Of a stretch of DNA of 64,000 nucleotides, positions 1 to 12,748 are shown one piece after another; within the stretch, counting starts at the first letter, position 1, and each line of letters begins with the position of its first letter. Under the pieces are notes generated by a model that was not told the DNA's origin, did no database searches, and saw only the letters and a program-made list of their open reading frames with translations. The position numbers and the translations under genes are program-made. The stretch is from Lottia gigantea (taxonomy: Eukaryota > Mollusca > Gastropoda > Lottiidae). The DNA is taken from contig NW_008707617.1 in assembly GCF_000327385.1 (NCBI RefSeq), forward strand, positions 1,436,298 through 1,500,297. Reading direction: 5' to 3'.

Positions 1-250
1 TGTGACATTACAGTGTGTGTTTAGTATGCAATTGCAGAAAAACGATGTCGTAAGTGGTGAAAGTGACATCCGGTTCATATACCAGACCATTATTGTCATT
101 CTGAAAAATACTATGAATAGCGTCCTTTGATTTCCTGTTAATATTTCCAAGAAGTGTGGACACATTAATTCTTAAAATTTAAATTAAGTAATAATGCTTT
201 AAAACCATAATGCAGTGTTTTTATATCGAGTTTCTGTTTTTGTATTTCAG
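1..250 (+). other. Syt4 intron, 3' end of an upstream intron
   Basis: No coding signal is seen. The stretch ends in a pyrimidine-rich tract and TTTCAG at 245-250, which is the acceptor for the synaptotagmin exon. The preceding exon, with the start codon and the short extracellular or lumenal N-terminus, must lie upstream of the window. Confidence 0.75.
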
Positions 251-1053
251 TGTCCGCTGCGGCTGTAAGTGGAATATGTATTGGAACGCTGGTCTTATTG
301 CTTTCCATGACAGCTTTGGCTTACAAATGTTACAGACGGCGAGTCATGATGAACGCCCAAAATCGACTGTCTACTGCCATCAAGAAGGGTTTGCAGGAAA
401 GTACATCTGGTAGCTTCAGGAAAAGCACACCAGTGCGCAGTACAGGAAATAAAGTGATGAAGTCCAAAGGAACAAGTCCAATAACTCCACCAGGTTGTGG
501 TGAACTAGGTGGACTAGATCGAATCCCACAAGCTGGTTTCTCTACACCAACCAGAGATCCTGGACCAAGTAAATCTGAAGTTTATATCGAAAATGAAAAG
601 GGTGGAGCTACCCCTGAGAAGGAAGAGCTGATAAAAGAGCGTTATGTGAGCGAAAAACCATCGTATCTGGGATCTATTGGATTTTCGGTAGAGTATGACA
701 ACTCAAAACAAGCTCTAATTGTAACCATCGCTAACGCTAATAACCTTCCACCGCGTGATCCAAATCTCGGTGGCTGCGACCCTTACATCAAGCTGCAGCT
801 TCTGCCTGAGAAGAAACACAAATGTAAAACTCGGGTGTTAAGAAAGACTCTCGATCCGGTGTATGATGAAACATTCACATTCTTTGGAGTTGCCGCTAAC
901 CAGTTCACTGGAATTACCCTACATTTCGTGATATTAAGTTTTGATCGCTTCTCCCGAGATGATATTATTGGAGAGGTCATCTACCCTCTATCTGGAGTTG
1001 ACCCGGAAGAGAAATTCAGTACAACAAGGGACATAACCCCAAGACATCTGAAG
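251..1053 (+). CDS. Syt4: Synaptotagmin-4/11-like, exon with TM segment, linker and C2A domain
   Basis: This exon encodes a vesicle-membrane protein of the synaptotagmin 4/11 group, which acts in dense-core vesicle and postsynaptic trafficking. Seen: acceptor TTTCAG before 251 and donor AAG|GTAAGA at 1053/1054, leaving phase 0. The 267 residues begin with a hydrophobic membrane segment (about residues 5-26) followed by YKCYRRR. A Ser/Thr/Pro-rich linker then leads to a C2A domain (about 140-262) with GSIGFSVEYD, LPEKKHKCKTRVLRKTLDP, DETFTFFG and FDRFSRDDIIGEV. In Ca-binding loop 1 the two aspartates are present (LPPRD, CDPYI). In loop 3 the first aspartate is serine (ILSFDRFSRDD), the hallmark substitution of Syt4 and Syt11. 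The first codon is split across the intron, so the GTG-looking start at 250 is not real. The long single exon with TM plus C2A agrees with my memory of Syt4/11 gene structure in other animals. The Syt4/11 assignment is strong; choosing between 4 and 11 is not meaningful outside vertebrates. Confidence 0.95.
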
Positions 1054-4000
1054 GTAAGATGCTTTTCTGCTATACATTAGATGAATATAAATTTTCAAGC
1101 AAATTGGTTTGGTTCAAGCTTTTCTCAAACATAGGCCTCCACTTAAAATGTGAATCTCTAATACAAGATCTTGAATATGTCCGAGTGACGCCACAGTCAA
1201 TTGCAGCTTCATACTCGGGACTGAAGATTCTGAAAGTCATTAGCTACTAGACGACCTAATCTATATGAAGAGCTAATTTGGCCCCCCCAGGTTCGCACCG
1301 TTAGTGTAGCGATAAACGAACACAACAGGGTACCAGTTTATTACATGTAAATAACACAATTGTTAGATTGTTGTTGGCGGGAAAACATCGTAGTATCATT
1401 GGGATCCTGCTGAATGGAAGACTCGCTGTCGTCTGACTCGTATACCAATAAAAATACACGATTCCCCTGTCTCTAAGTCAATTTCGGTTAAGTCTTTTCG
1501 CCTTCAGACATCGAATCTTCTAAATTCCAAATAAGCCACGTTGACAAATAGGACGACCATTTAATGTGACAGTTAACGTGTTCAAGTGATATTACACATT
1601 TTCATTTTCTCAATGACTTCATATAGCCGTCTGGGTCGTCACCGAATTCTTCCGCTTCAAACTGTGGTGGTAATAGAAAGAAGTAGTTCACCAAACAAAA
1701 GCTGTGGTCCTCAACAGAGATAAATACTTGTAAGATCTTTAATAAGGCTGTCGTCTTGGAGACTAACATAAACAAACCTGATCAGAAAATTTGCTTTTCA
1801 CCTTAATGAGATAGGTGGAATTAGATTTATATATTTGGAAACAATCGATAAAGATTAAGATACGCTGTCTATGGACAGTAAACAGAAGTAAATCGAAGCG
1901 GATTATTTCTTCAACATTTTAACAACGTGAAACAGACATTAATGACGTTATTTTAAAATTTATATTATCTACCAATCTTGATTTTCAATTGATTTTCAAA
2001 TCATTGATTTTGTTTTCTCGAAAGAATATTTAAATCACAGAACGGAAAGCGAGTTGTTAAATTAGTGTCAAATTATTTTGCTCTGCATTAGAATTGATCA
2101 ATTTAACCAATATTCATAACCTAGGGGCGTATATCACTGAAGTTTGTAATGTCTTATAATTGCATTTTTCCAAGCACTTTTCAGTGGATTTTATGCTTTG
2201 GTGGTTTGTGGTGAATTTAAATATAGCCAAATTGAAAAGTGTTGACAAAATTTAAAATGGGTCGATAGAATTTAATAGCTTTGAATGAAGTCGGTCCAAA
2301 TGTGAAAACAAGATGATTTGGCTTATCTTGTTCAATGTAATGAATAAATTCGATCAATGATGTACTTTGCGCTACGTTTGACGATATAAACATCTACAGA
2401 TTTAGTTTCGAAATCGAAAATGGACATAAAAATTCTAAAATCTTATTAATTATTGCATTCTTTGATTAAGTATAAGGTCACTTTATATATAATTGAGATT
2501 TGTGGACTATTTTTGGTTGAAATCACGCTTGGAGGTCGGAAAAAGTCACCGAAGAAAGAGTTAATATAATTAGACAGCTCTTTTTGACTACCTTTTTTTC
2601 CATTCAGACACAAGTTAACATTGTCAGTAACGTCAGGTTTACTAGTTTCGTGACCAACTTTATTAACCTAACTTCATAGACGAAAACTTTCTAAAGTCTT
2701 AACTTTTAGGTAATTAATGGTCTTAGAATAGAATTCTATTTTGAATAGGAATGCATGGCTTGCATGTTAACTACAAATTATTCTGCTGATACTCTATATT
2801 TAAGCTTTGTATTTAAAACCACTGTACTGTACTACGTAAGAATTAACATGGTGGGATATTTTTTTTTACAGAGAAACATGTTCACTAAGATAGACAATAC
2901 CGTTAGATATCTTTGGAGTTTTAAAGATGGGTTTCCTTATACCTATATATTCCTTCCTTCCTTTAGTGTCAAATTAAGCAAACTATTTGATTAATTGGTG
3001 TTTCTAATGAATTAGCATGAGTTCTTTAATTTCTTATATTGCATATAATATAAGTTTTAACCAATCATAAATGTCCATGTATGTACAGTCTGGATAAACA
3101 AAAAAGACTTTTTGACGTTTTTGATTGGTCACTCATTGGAATTGCTGGTAATTATCTTCTAATGGAGCTAATTATGAATTAATTATGGACATGTTCTATT
3201 CATATAAGTATTAGCATAAATGAAAATGAGGGAACCCATCTTTAAGCCCCATGTTTCCGTAACTTACATGTACATGGATTGTACCATGGTATATCAGGAA
3301 TTTGCCAGTATTCACCTGAAGTTTTTTTTTTTATTCCCATTATTTGTAGGTTCCTAAAATTTCATAGATACAGCAACCGTAGCTAGATCGCCCCACCCCC
3401 ACCCATCCCATTGGAACAATCAGTCGCTGGGGTTGAGGTATGTCTTTTGTAGAAAGGTAGAAAAAAAAATCGAGAAATGAGATTATTATTCCAAAACCAA
3501 ACCGAATTCAGAACGACCGATATTAATTTTAAGCTCTTAAGCTCTTTATTTGAATTGAGCTCTTATAGGGTTGGGTCTCTAAGGAAGATTGGATTTTGAT
3601 GCATTATTGTTTGGGATCTAACTGTCATTTTCGGTTGACGATATTTTTTGGTATTGTTTCATTAGTGTGTATTATAATATAACACGCAATGTAATGTCGG
3701 ATGATGGGAATATTAAATACTTGTTATTTACAATATAATTAGTAAAAATAACGGCACGAAATTGACCTTTATAACGTCTTGTCGCTTTTTCGTTTGTTAG
3801 TCTGGACCATTAAACATTTATATCTGGAAATTATATTTTTCCACTCTGATTTAATTCAAATTCTCGTGTTTTTGTTTGTATGCTGTTAATTGTTTGTACC
3901 AGTTGTCAGAAAGAAGGCATTTCGGTGTGGTTACAGATGGGAATTAAGCCGGTTATCACTGGTCATGAAATGAAGCTTTGGTACTCACTGCGGAATTCAT

Positions 4001-4079
4001 TTTTCTGAAGGGGAGGGGTGGTACTCCTGTCGAGTTTGCAACTGACCAAATCTGCCATTTCAACGACTACAAGAAACCG

Positions 4080-4530
4080 ATTGGAAAAGCTAGTTTTTCA
4101 ATCTATCCAGCTGTAAATTGATAAAGCTAGCATTTTAATCTACCAAGAAAAAGTATTTCATTCTATCCAGCTGTAGATTGACCAAGTTAGTATGTCAATC
4201 TATCCAGCTGTAAATTGACCAAGTTAGTATGTAGATCTATCCAGCTGTAAATTGAGCAAGCTAGTATGTCAATCTATCCAGCTGTAAATTGATAAAGCTA
4301 GTATTTCAATCTATCCAGAATAGTATTTATATCTATCAAGCTATAAATTAACCAAGTTAGTATGTCAATCTATCCAGCTGTAAATTGAGCAAGCTAGTAT
4401 TTCAATCTATCCAGCTGTAAATTGACCAAGTTAGTATGACAATCTATCCAGAAGAGCATTTCTATCTATCAAGCTGTATATTAACCAAATTAGTATGTCA
4501 ATCTATCCTGCTGTTAATTAACCACGCTTA
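4080..4530. repeat. 37-bp minisatellite, about 11 copies
   Basis: Tandem units read TCAATCTATCCAGCTGTAAA followed by TTGACCAAGTTAGTATG. Units are diverged by substitutions and some are shortened (for example near 4310-4330 and 4450). The array carries no open frame and lies in the Syt4 intron. Confidence 0.9.
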
Positions 4531-5799
4531 TCTACAGGATCTCTGCGATGCTTCTAAAATGAGGACGTTCCTCCTTTCTTATTTTATACCATAAAATTAT
4601 CTACTTATTTCCCAGACTCTGATAATATATTACGCTAGAAAAGAAAAAAAAAACATCAGGGAGGAAGCATCATTGTTACAGCTCTAGGGTATTAATCAGT
4701 ATCTTCTTTTGGCTTTCTGGCAGTGTTACAATTACTTGAACCGTTACCATGGGAACGAGAATAACGATGTATATAGATAATAATTGATATATCAAAATCG
4801 ATATAAGAGCACGGTAGGTATTGTTTTATGCCAATAATGTCTTCAATCATCGTGTCTTACATTTACATAATGAACTTACTTTACTTAGCATGAAATCATC
4901 GGAAATTAAGAACTGAATATTCCAAGAGACAGGTTTGTTAATGACGTCATCATTCTGAAATCGCCTTAGTATCAAGAATTTTCCCAAATATCAACGAAAT
5001 AAAATCCGATTCGATGGCTGATGACATAACTTCGTAATGTCTACGTCACGTTTGTTGATAAGAATCTTTGCAAATTAGCAGCATTACAACTGCAACTGTT
5101 AAAATCGTAAACAACAATAATTATCTCTTCGCTCGACGAGATTATGTAAAGCTTCTGAATATTTTTAAACGTTATTGCAACCACACTTTTAATAATGAAT
5201 GCTATCACAAATATTCTACGGTTAACAGTTCCTGATCTTATTATCTGATCAACAAAACATACATCACACGAAAACAGGTTGTGAACGTTAAAGATCCCTC
5301 GACAGTGGCAATCGAAAGAGAGTGAACAAATTTCTCAAAAAGGAGCCAAATATTTATTAACCGCAAAAAAAAAAACATCCCTTCCCCGAAATCCATTTCA
5401 TTCTTTCTATCATCTCTCTATCATCCGAAAAATCCCTAAAACTTAGTAATCATCTTTAAAACTAAATTATTACGTTGTTTTATATATTGTCCAGATTAAA
5501 GATGGACTTTGTTGTCTATTTATGGCACCAGGCAAGTCCATCTGATGAATGTTCATGTACAGCCAAACATGTACTGACAGTCACATGTATTAAGCACCAC
5601 CCTCCAATTAAAATGAGACGCCACCCCCCTCCCATGCCATTTTCAACAAAATTTACCTCTTTATTTACTTTTGAATATCCTTTTGACCGCATGCTTAATA
5701 CAGGTTTGACTGTATACTCTTATTGGCCGAGTTCGAGAAGTTGAATTCTATGTGCACTCTAAGAGGTAGTATCTTATATGTGTTATCATTTCGCTATGT

Positions 5800-6255
5800 A
5801 CATATAAATAGATAGTTGCATCATTATATATAGAGATAGTTGTATCATTATATAAATAAATAGTTGCATCATTATATATAGAGATAGTTGCATCATTATA
5901 TATAGGGATAGTTCCATCATTATATATAAAGATAGTTGCATCATTATATATAGAGATAGTTGCATCATTATATATAGAGATAGTTGCACATTATATATAA
6001 AGATAGTTGCATCATTATATATAGAGATAGTTGCACATTATATATAAAGATAGTTGCATCATTATATATAGAGATAGTTGCACATTATATATAAAGATAG
6101 CTGCATCATTATATATAGAGATAGTTGCACATTATATATAAAGATAGTTGCATCATTATATATAGAGATAGTTGCACATTATATATAAAGATAGTTGCAT
6201 CATTATATATAGAGATAGTTGCATCAATATATATAGAGATAGTTGCATCATTATG
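5800..6255. repeat. 24-bp AT-rich minisatellite with a 47-bp dimer
   Basis: About 19 units of GATAGTTGCATCATTATATA plus TAGA. From about 5980 to 6200 a 23-bp variant (GCACATT in place of GCATCATT) alternates with the 24-bp form, so the effective unit is 47 bp. The minus strand reads as an octapeptide repeat (MQLSLYIM), but only because 24 is divisible by three; there is no sign that it is a gene. Confidence 0.9.
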
Positions 6256-6394
6256 ACTATTGTTAAAATTGATTTCTACTCTACCAGGCACTATAAGACG
6301 TACTTGATAAATAAATGATGATATTGTCGTTACATCTTTATGTAAAGTTATTGAACGATTAGACTTTATTACGAGTTAGAAACTCAGAAACAAT

Positions 6395-6530
6395 TCTGTC
6401 ATAGAAAAGCTATATATAGAGAAAGTGAGTAAAATTCCTAGTTTGAGATATGTTTTGAAGGAATTATGTGTTTTTCGTACATTTCTAGTTACTTCTGAAG
6501 ACTATTTACATATTTTCAAGAGTCAATCAT
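6395..6530. mobile_element. Fragment of the AAGGGAC-type MITE
   Basis: The segment GTGAGTAAAATTCCTAGTTT, then GAAGGAATTATG and TTACTTCTGAAGACTATTTA, matches the inner half of the complete element at 23254-23578 in reverse orientation and the copy at 28651-28941. Terminal GGGAC ends are absent, so this is a partial, older copy. Confidence 0.65.
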
Positions 6531-7034
6531 CACAGTTGAATTGTCACCATTCTTAATAATTAAGAAAAATGTGCTGCAATAATTCGCCTTTTTTTCAAAA
6601 ATTTTTGCTCCATTTTTGCTGAACCTAATTAAGAATATTTTATAGTTGATGTTTCCTTTATGAAGTAAACTAAAAACTAAATCATATTGGATTTTTTCCA
6701 CTTCGGCATGCGATATAAAACATTACGCTTGACTAATTACACTTATTTAATTAAAGTCACGATTTCGGATTACGACCTAGAATATCTTCATTCCGTTTTT
6801 GTTCATTTCCTGTTTATATCTGCGCCTTTTCTCATTAATAAAGATTAGTATTTAATGATGAAATAATCTTCTTATTATTTATTACTTATGAAATAAATCT
6901 TCACTTCACGAGAGTCGATCATTAATTATTATTTCATCACGTATTTATATTTGATTATTTATTATATAAGCCAGCCAGCCATATATAATATATACAGTTT
7001 CACATTCTCTTGTAGCAAAGAACTAGAGCGGAAT

Positions 7035-7300
7035 CTTGTTTCCCAGAGTTTTAAGTCTGCCGCAGACGAGGGGAACCAGTTGAGCTGCCTGCCTCAAGGC
7101 TGTCACCTAGGCAACATTCTCATTACATTTTTAACTGCACTCACTGGAAAATCTTTGGCCAATTCAGTAGATAGATATTTTCCTCACAGCCTTTCGAGGC
7201 AGAAATCTCACTAAAAATTCAGTGCACTTGGGAGAAACAACTATCCCAACGTCTTGAGGCAGGTAACTCAGCTGTCTGCGACAGGCTTAACGTTGTGCAA
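7035..7300. mobile_element. Inverted-repeat element (MITE-like)
   Basis: The left arm (about 7049-7105: TTTAAGTCTGCCGCAGAC, GAGCTGCCTGCCTCAAGGCT) is matched in reverse complement by the right arm (about 7245-7295: CGTCTTGAGGCAGGTAACTC, CAGCTGTCTGCGACAGGCTTAA). This gives imperfect terminal inverted repeats of about 45 bp around a 140-bp core. There is no coding sequence and no second copy in the window, so the family assignment is open. Confidence 0.6.
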
Positions 7301-7884
7301 GCTTAAGACAATTTATTTCAGCCTATGAACCTTGTGATACCCATTCTCTGCACAATGCAGAATAAACAAGTCATGTTTTATAACTCTTTCAAAATCAAAT
7401 ATATTCTTATGTAAAGTGATAGTGCTTGGCAATTTACAAAGTGTATTCTGAACTATCTATCTCATGGTTGTAATGAATTTGTTGTCATGTAAGATTTTGG
7501 GGTTTTTCTTTGTAAATGACAAGTTCAGTTCGATATTTTAGAAAATCTGTCTGCAATAACTAAATTACAAAAATTACATCTTCGAGAGAAATTTTGGTAA
7601 AGATTCTAATTTTCCAATCCAATGATAAGCTAGAGTTGTTTTGTGCATTAAATATGCATTAAATCCTGGTTGAAGATAACATCTATTGATGTAAAGACAG
7701 TTGACAAGAAATTGAAACCTTTTCGAAACAACCATTACAGGGAAAAATTTAAATCGATTATTAAAACTATAGAAATGCTTATAAACTGAGTTTTATTTTC
7801 TTCGTTTTATTTTTTGAAAATTGACCAATATCTTAAGTGACTTGGACGAATAAATTGCATTATGAATTTCATATTGCTTTATAA

Positions 7885-7945
7885 TATCATCGCTTGATAA
7901 AGACGAAAGCATCATCGTTGAAACGTCGCAAGTTATTGTTATCCA
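7885..7945 (+). other. Hairpin motif ending GTTGAAACGTCGC
   Basis: The sequence TTGATAAAGACGAAAGCATC then ATCGTTGAAACGTCGC has the layout TGATRA, a short stem (ACGA/TCGT), then GAAACGT. The same layout occurs in the inverted pair at 56.65-56.95 kb. This resembles, but does not complete, the core of a hammerhead ribozyme or the terminal motif of some retroelements. Confidence 0.35.
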
Positions 7946-8454
7946 GTTATACTAATTCGTGACAAATAACCATTCTGGACTATTTTAGGTTTTTAATTGA
8001 TCTTCGTGAAACTTGAGTTTGGACTATTGCCGAAGCACGTTTGCTTTGGTGGCGTTGTTCTGGACTTGCAAGCTAATGTGGTTAATAAGACTACGTCAAG
8101 ACGAGCTGGCAACCTGGAGTGACATTGGGGCATTTTGCCTTAAGTGCAACGCCCACGACCATTACTGTCTTGCGAAAATGACAAACGCCTAAAGGGTCTC
8201 CGATAGAAGAATAATTTCTGACATTTGATTGACACAAGCTCATCTCTTACTTCCGACATTTATAACGGATATTAAATCCCCATGAAGGCAGCTAGTTTGA
8301 AAATCGGGGTTAAAGATATAGTGATTAATTTGAAATACATTACGTGGAATTGGGAGATAAATATTTAATGTCTTACGTATATCAGGCGCCTATCTGACAG
8401 TTTACATTCATTTGTGCAAGCCCTTTACAATAGATTCTTATACATATTTCAGTG

Positions 8455-8840
8455 CATTGATTATAACCTTTGATTATTTTGATATATAATACATAACCTT
8501 TGATCAATTTAGTATATAATATATAACCTTTCATTATTTTAATATATAATATATAACATTTCATTATTTTAATATATAATATATAACATTTGATCATTTT
8601 AATATATAATATATAACCTTAGATGATATTCATATATAATATAAAACCTTTGATTTATAATATATCCATTCATTTAATTTAATTTTGATTTATAATATAT
8701 AACCTTTGATTATTTCAATATACAATATCTAACCTTTGATTATTGTCATATATAATTTTGGTTATTTTAATATACAATTTTCAGAGATAATATATAACCA
8801 TTTATTAATTCAATGAAGATATAACCTATGATTATGTCAA
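8455..8840. repeat. 30-bp AT-rich tandem repeat, decaying rightward
   Basis: Units are AACCTTTGATTATTTTAATA followed by TATAATATAT. They are regular to about 8620 and then increasingly broken by substitutions and small deletions up to about 8840. The unit length keeps a minus-strand frame open by chance; it is not regarded as coding. Confidence 0.85.
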
Positions 8841-9649
8841 TCAAAATATATTGATTCATTTTTCAAATTAATCATTGAATTGAAGTAGCTATTTGTTCTG
8901 TTTATCTTCCATTTTTGGTAGCCAGATTGTGAATTTGAGGTTCCCATTCATCTGTAAGAGATGCCCTGATTTTCAAAAAGCTGTTATAAATCTTGTGTTC
9001 CAGGAAAAAGGGATACAATGTTTTATATTAAATATGCTATAAAACGGCAGTTAAATTAATACCATATTTGATTTGTGATAACAAACAACGTTTGTCAGAA
9101 CTCTTAAATTTGGTATTTTGAAACCGGAAGTATTTCTCAAAACAGGAAACCGATATAATAACAGGAAGTTGTTGAAGATACAAGCATGGATTAATATGAT
9201 TGACACATTGTTGATGAACATTGCATCGCCCTTCTTTCTTATCGACCTCGCCTCTGTTATCTCTTGTTGCTTAGCGCCGTGACACTACTTTTTCCACGAA
9301 CCGGTAATTAAGATATATTGCTTGGGAAAGACGCAAGATTTGTAATCAAAAGAAGCAGTAAAGTTGATTTCCTTTTCACTGGTGTTTTTATTCAACCAAT
9401 CAATCAAGTGTGATTGAGAATAGCTTTATGCAAACTTTTATAACTTCTTTTTATTAGAAAGTATAGGAGGCCCTCAGTGTGTTTAATGTTAAATTAAAAA
9501 TTGATTTCCATTACATTCTATTACCTGAATTTTAAACATATTTTTTTCGTATTGTTATGTTTAATATATTCTTCTAAACAATGTGTGGGGGTTTTATTAA
9601 AAAGAATTAACAATTTTACAAGGTTAACATTGTAGGTTTACTTAAGATC

Positions 9650-9929
9650 TTGTCTTGGTAAAATTTTTTGGCATTGAATTTTTCCGGATTATCCGTACCC
9701 ATTTACAGCTGGGTAGACTGAAACAATGAGGAAAGGTCGCGTATTCAAGCATGGCAACGACATAGCCCGAATATTGGTATGGTGATACGTCTTATATACC
9801 TTGCTTTGTTATTTATTCCTCTTTTGAATAACACAACTGGATTTTCAAAGACTGGTGGCATCCGGAAGGATCTGAACTACCGCTGAATTCAGTTGATCTG
9901 AGTGCACCGACGACTCAGCTGCCACCAGT
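9650..9929 (-). mobile_element. tRNA-derived SINE, minus strand
   Basis: On the minus strand, 9929-9851 folds like a tRNA. The ends pair perfectly over nine bases (ACTGGTGGC with GCCACCAGT), an A-box-like AGCTGAGTCGTCGGTGCACT follows, a TCAG/CTGA anticodon-type stem comes next, and a B-box-like AGTTCAGATCC lies before the 3' arm. About 70 bases further on is a body (9650-9780) containing, on +, CCATTTACAGCTGGGTAGAC, shared with 26770-26900, 14395-14550 and 41520-41590. Head plus body suggest one SINE copy; the tRNA-like part alone could instead be a tRNA pseudogene. Confidence 0.55.
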
Positions 9930-12444
9930 TGTCACTATTTGTTCATATTGAAATTTCTATCAAAAAAATTGATTTGATCATCTGATTAGAATGGTTGGCC
10001 AACCTTTTGATCATATTATTTGTAACCATACGAATCTTTTAGAGATTTTTTTTTAATTTTAACTCCGATTACCATATTGGATAGAGTAAGTGTAGTAGTA
10101 TTATTCGAATAGTTCGATTTGGTACACTAAAATCCTTACAAAATCGTGACCAGAAATTTGCGTTTACAGATCGTGTTGAGAAGAATTCAGTCTATAATGA
10201 TAGAACCGAAATAGATGTACGCAACCAAAGTCCAATAAAACCAGAAGGTAACAATCGGAAGTGAGAAATGTAATTAACTTTAGAATTGATACCGACTAGT
10301 CTATAAATAGAGTTCAATATCTAACCATATCATAATATAGCAGGAAGCCATCAAATGGCCATATGAAAATTGTAATGGCTGGACTTATCAGCAGCCATAT
10401 TGATTTTTATGCCTTTGATCTTTAAGGTCTTCCGTTAACCATTCCAACGTGACGTGATCGTCTATATTTCCCCGGGGGACGAGAACACAATTTGATTACA
10501 GACTAGACAATCCTTTTCTTCTGGTTTTAAGATCCTATAAAAGCACCAAATCTAAACGAATAACCTTCAAAGAAAATGATGTTTTGATTCAATTATTTTT
10601 AGAAAGCAATTATCTGATGGAATAAAGAAGAGATTTAATGATATTTTGAAATTGATGCAATATCTTGATCGAATTTTAAACACATTTTAAAATTAAACGC
10701 TAGATATTGATATTAGCTGCGAAACAAATGTTTATTCAATAAGTATAGACAAATATAAGGAAATTATACAAGCGAATATAACAATATTAGGCAATTATCA
10801 GTAAATTTTGAGAAAATTTCAATATCAATGTAGTGAGTGAAGGGGATTCGTAACACACAATATATTATGTAGTCTATAGAATTGTATTGAAAAAAAAAAA
10901 ATCAAAACTAACAGATTTATCCATTGGCGATCACAAGCGACTGCTTGGCTGCAGAGTCTTGAATTTGTAGTAACACATGCTTCCATTAAAGAAATAACAC
11001 TTTGTTCAAGATTTACCCTGTAAGTGCTTTTATGAATATCGATAGCTACACAGAATTGCACTTTGTGATACACATAAAGCTTTTGTATCGCGCCATAACT
11101 CTTTTCATTAAAAGTGAAATCTAAATGGATGTCTACAGAAAAATGCACTTTACTTAATAAAGTTTTTGTGGCTTTCAATGGAGTCCTAATGTCTAAGGTC
11201 TTAAAATGACAACGTCACACGAAGATTCTGTCTTTTCTTTACAATATTCATGAAGTGTCATTCACTTACACAGACTTGGCCTTTCAACATTTATTGGAAA
11301 CTCGACACATTTGGCATCATGACGTTGAAATGTCAAGTTCTCGACTAACTGTAAGTTCAGACCAGCTTCAGTGATCATATAATTCTCATTCTATCAAAGT
11401 GCCAATCACTGTACTAGGTAGGTCTGATGATATTATTAGTAAAATCTTATTAACCCATCGGCCTATAAATGAAATGCACTTTATCATACTGCTCTGCATC
11501 TGTTAGTTCGTCGGGTCTAAATCGCTAACGCAAACTGTCAGTTGATCGAAATCAGCACTGAATATACGAACTGTGACAGCATTCAGGAACCAGATAACTC
11601 ATTTACGTGTTTCGGGAATCAAAATCGAAAATCCCAAGTTGAGGCAAATTTGATTTTATGTAAAGTTTACATACTGTTCATTTCATGCAAATAAGCCATT
11701 TCTCAAGTTTTGTTCAACTTTTTTTAAATAATTTTTTTTCTGAAAATGAGCATTTTGTGAGTTGTCTGGTTCTAGCATGGTGCCAAAATATTGCTTCAAC
11801 AATTACGGTTCCTGGAATAAGCAAACAAACCAGACTGTGTAGGACAATATAGATAATCCACGTGGATAAGTATCCCTGAATTAAGCTCTTCTGATACACA
11901 ATACAATGGCTTGCCCGAATCGAAAAAATTAGATTAATAATGATTCTCAAAACATGTGTGATATATCATGCTTAATTGAATGTTACTTGTGACGTTTTAG
12001 TGCTGCTTAGTTTTTTCCTTGTTATAAGATTTAGGCCAAGGATTGTTTGTAAGCGTAATTTCAGATTATTTGAAAGTCTTCGTTGTCACACGATATGTTC
12101 AGAAGTTTTAATACTAGAAAGCATTTGCATGAAAGCAGATTAACTCACACGTCATAATATTCTGCACAACAGAGAAGCAGAAAATAGCTCAAATGTTATG
12201 ACAACAAGAACACAAAACAAATATTATCATTTTAAATGTCAAAATATGTTTTGGTTTCAATTCTATTTTAGAAATTGTTTGAAATATAAAAATGTCAAGC
12301 AGTTTATCTGAGTTTAGGTAAACAAGCCTCTTTATTACTAGTTTGCTTTTAATGAATGCATTACTGATCAAAGTCTTGCATGTATTTTTTTGGTCTATAT
12401 TATTGTTTCTGCTCTCTGGATATACGTCAGACTCATAGGAATAA

Positions 12445-12748
12445 GACCAACCTTTCGTTCCGTGTTTTTCTTAGCTTTTATTTTTAATACAGCCACTCCA
12501 AGTAGGGTCTAAAGACTGGTCGCTTTAACTTTCGTCAAAATAACTTTTTGACCTAACCCAGCTTTAACTAATCAAATTTCTGCCCTCTCCAGCGCTGGCA
12601 TTTTGTAAGAGAGTGAAGGAATGTGATTGGTTAAATCAGATTAGGTTAAAAGGTTATTTTAAGATTCGTTTAAGACACCAGTCTTTAGACCCTAACTGAA
12701 GTGACTATTAAAAATAAAAGATAATAAACAACGGAAGAAGGTTTGGTC
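12445..12748. mobile_element. Palindromic MITE, copy 1 (GACCAACCTTTCG ends)
   Basis: Long terminal inverted repeats pair almost the whole element. GACCAACCTTTCGTTCCGTG at the left is matched by ACGGAAGAAGGTTTGGTC at the right, and inner blocks TAGGGTCTAAAGACTGG and CCAGTCTTTAGACCCTA also pair. A TAA trinucleotide flanks both ends (12442-12444, 12749-12751), which would fit a PIF/Harbinger-type 3-bp target duplication. There is no coding capacity. A second copy lies at 20953-21254. Confidence 0.8.

Noticed and set aside
250-252. GTG as a start codon of the synaptotagmin frame
   Set aside because: The acceptor TTTCAG ends at 250, so the first codon is split across an intron and the true start is upstream.
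5786-6291. Minus-strand proteins with MQLSLYIM repeats
   Set aside because: They are translations of a 24-bp AT-rich minisatellite, open only because the unit is a multiple of three.
10825-11178. 117-codon minus-strand frame as a gene
   Set aside because: No motif, splice sites or codon pattern; composition is that of the surrounding intron.
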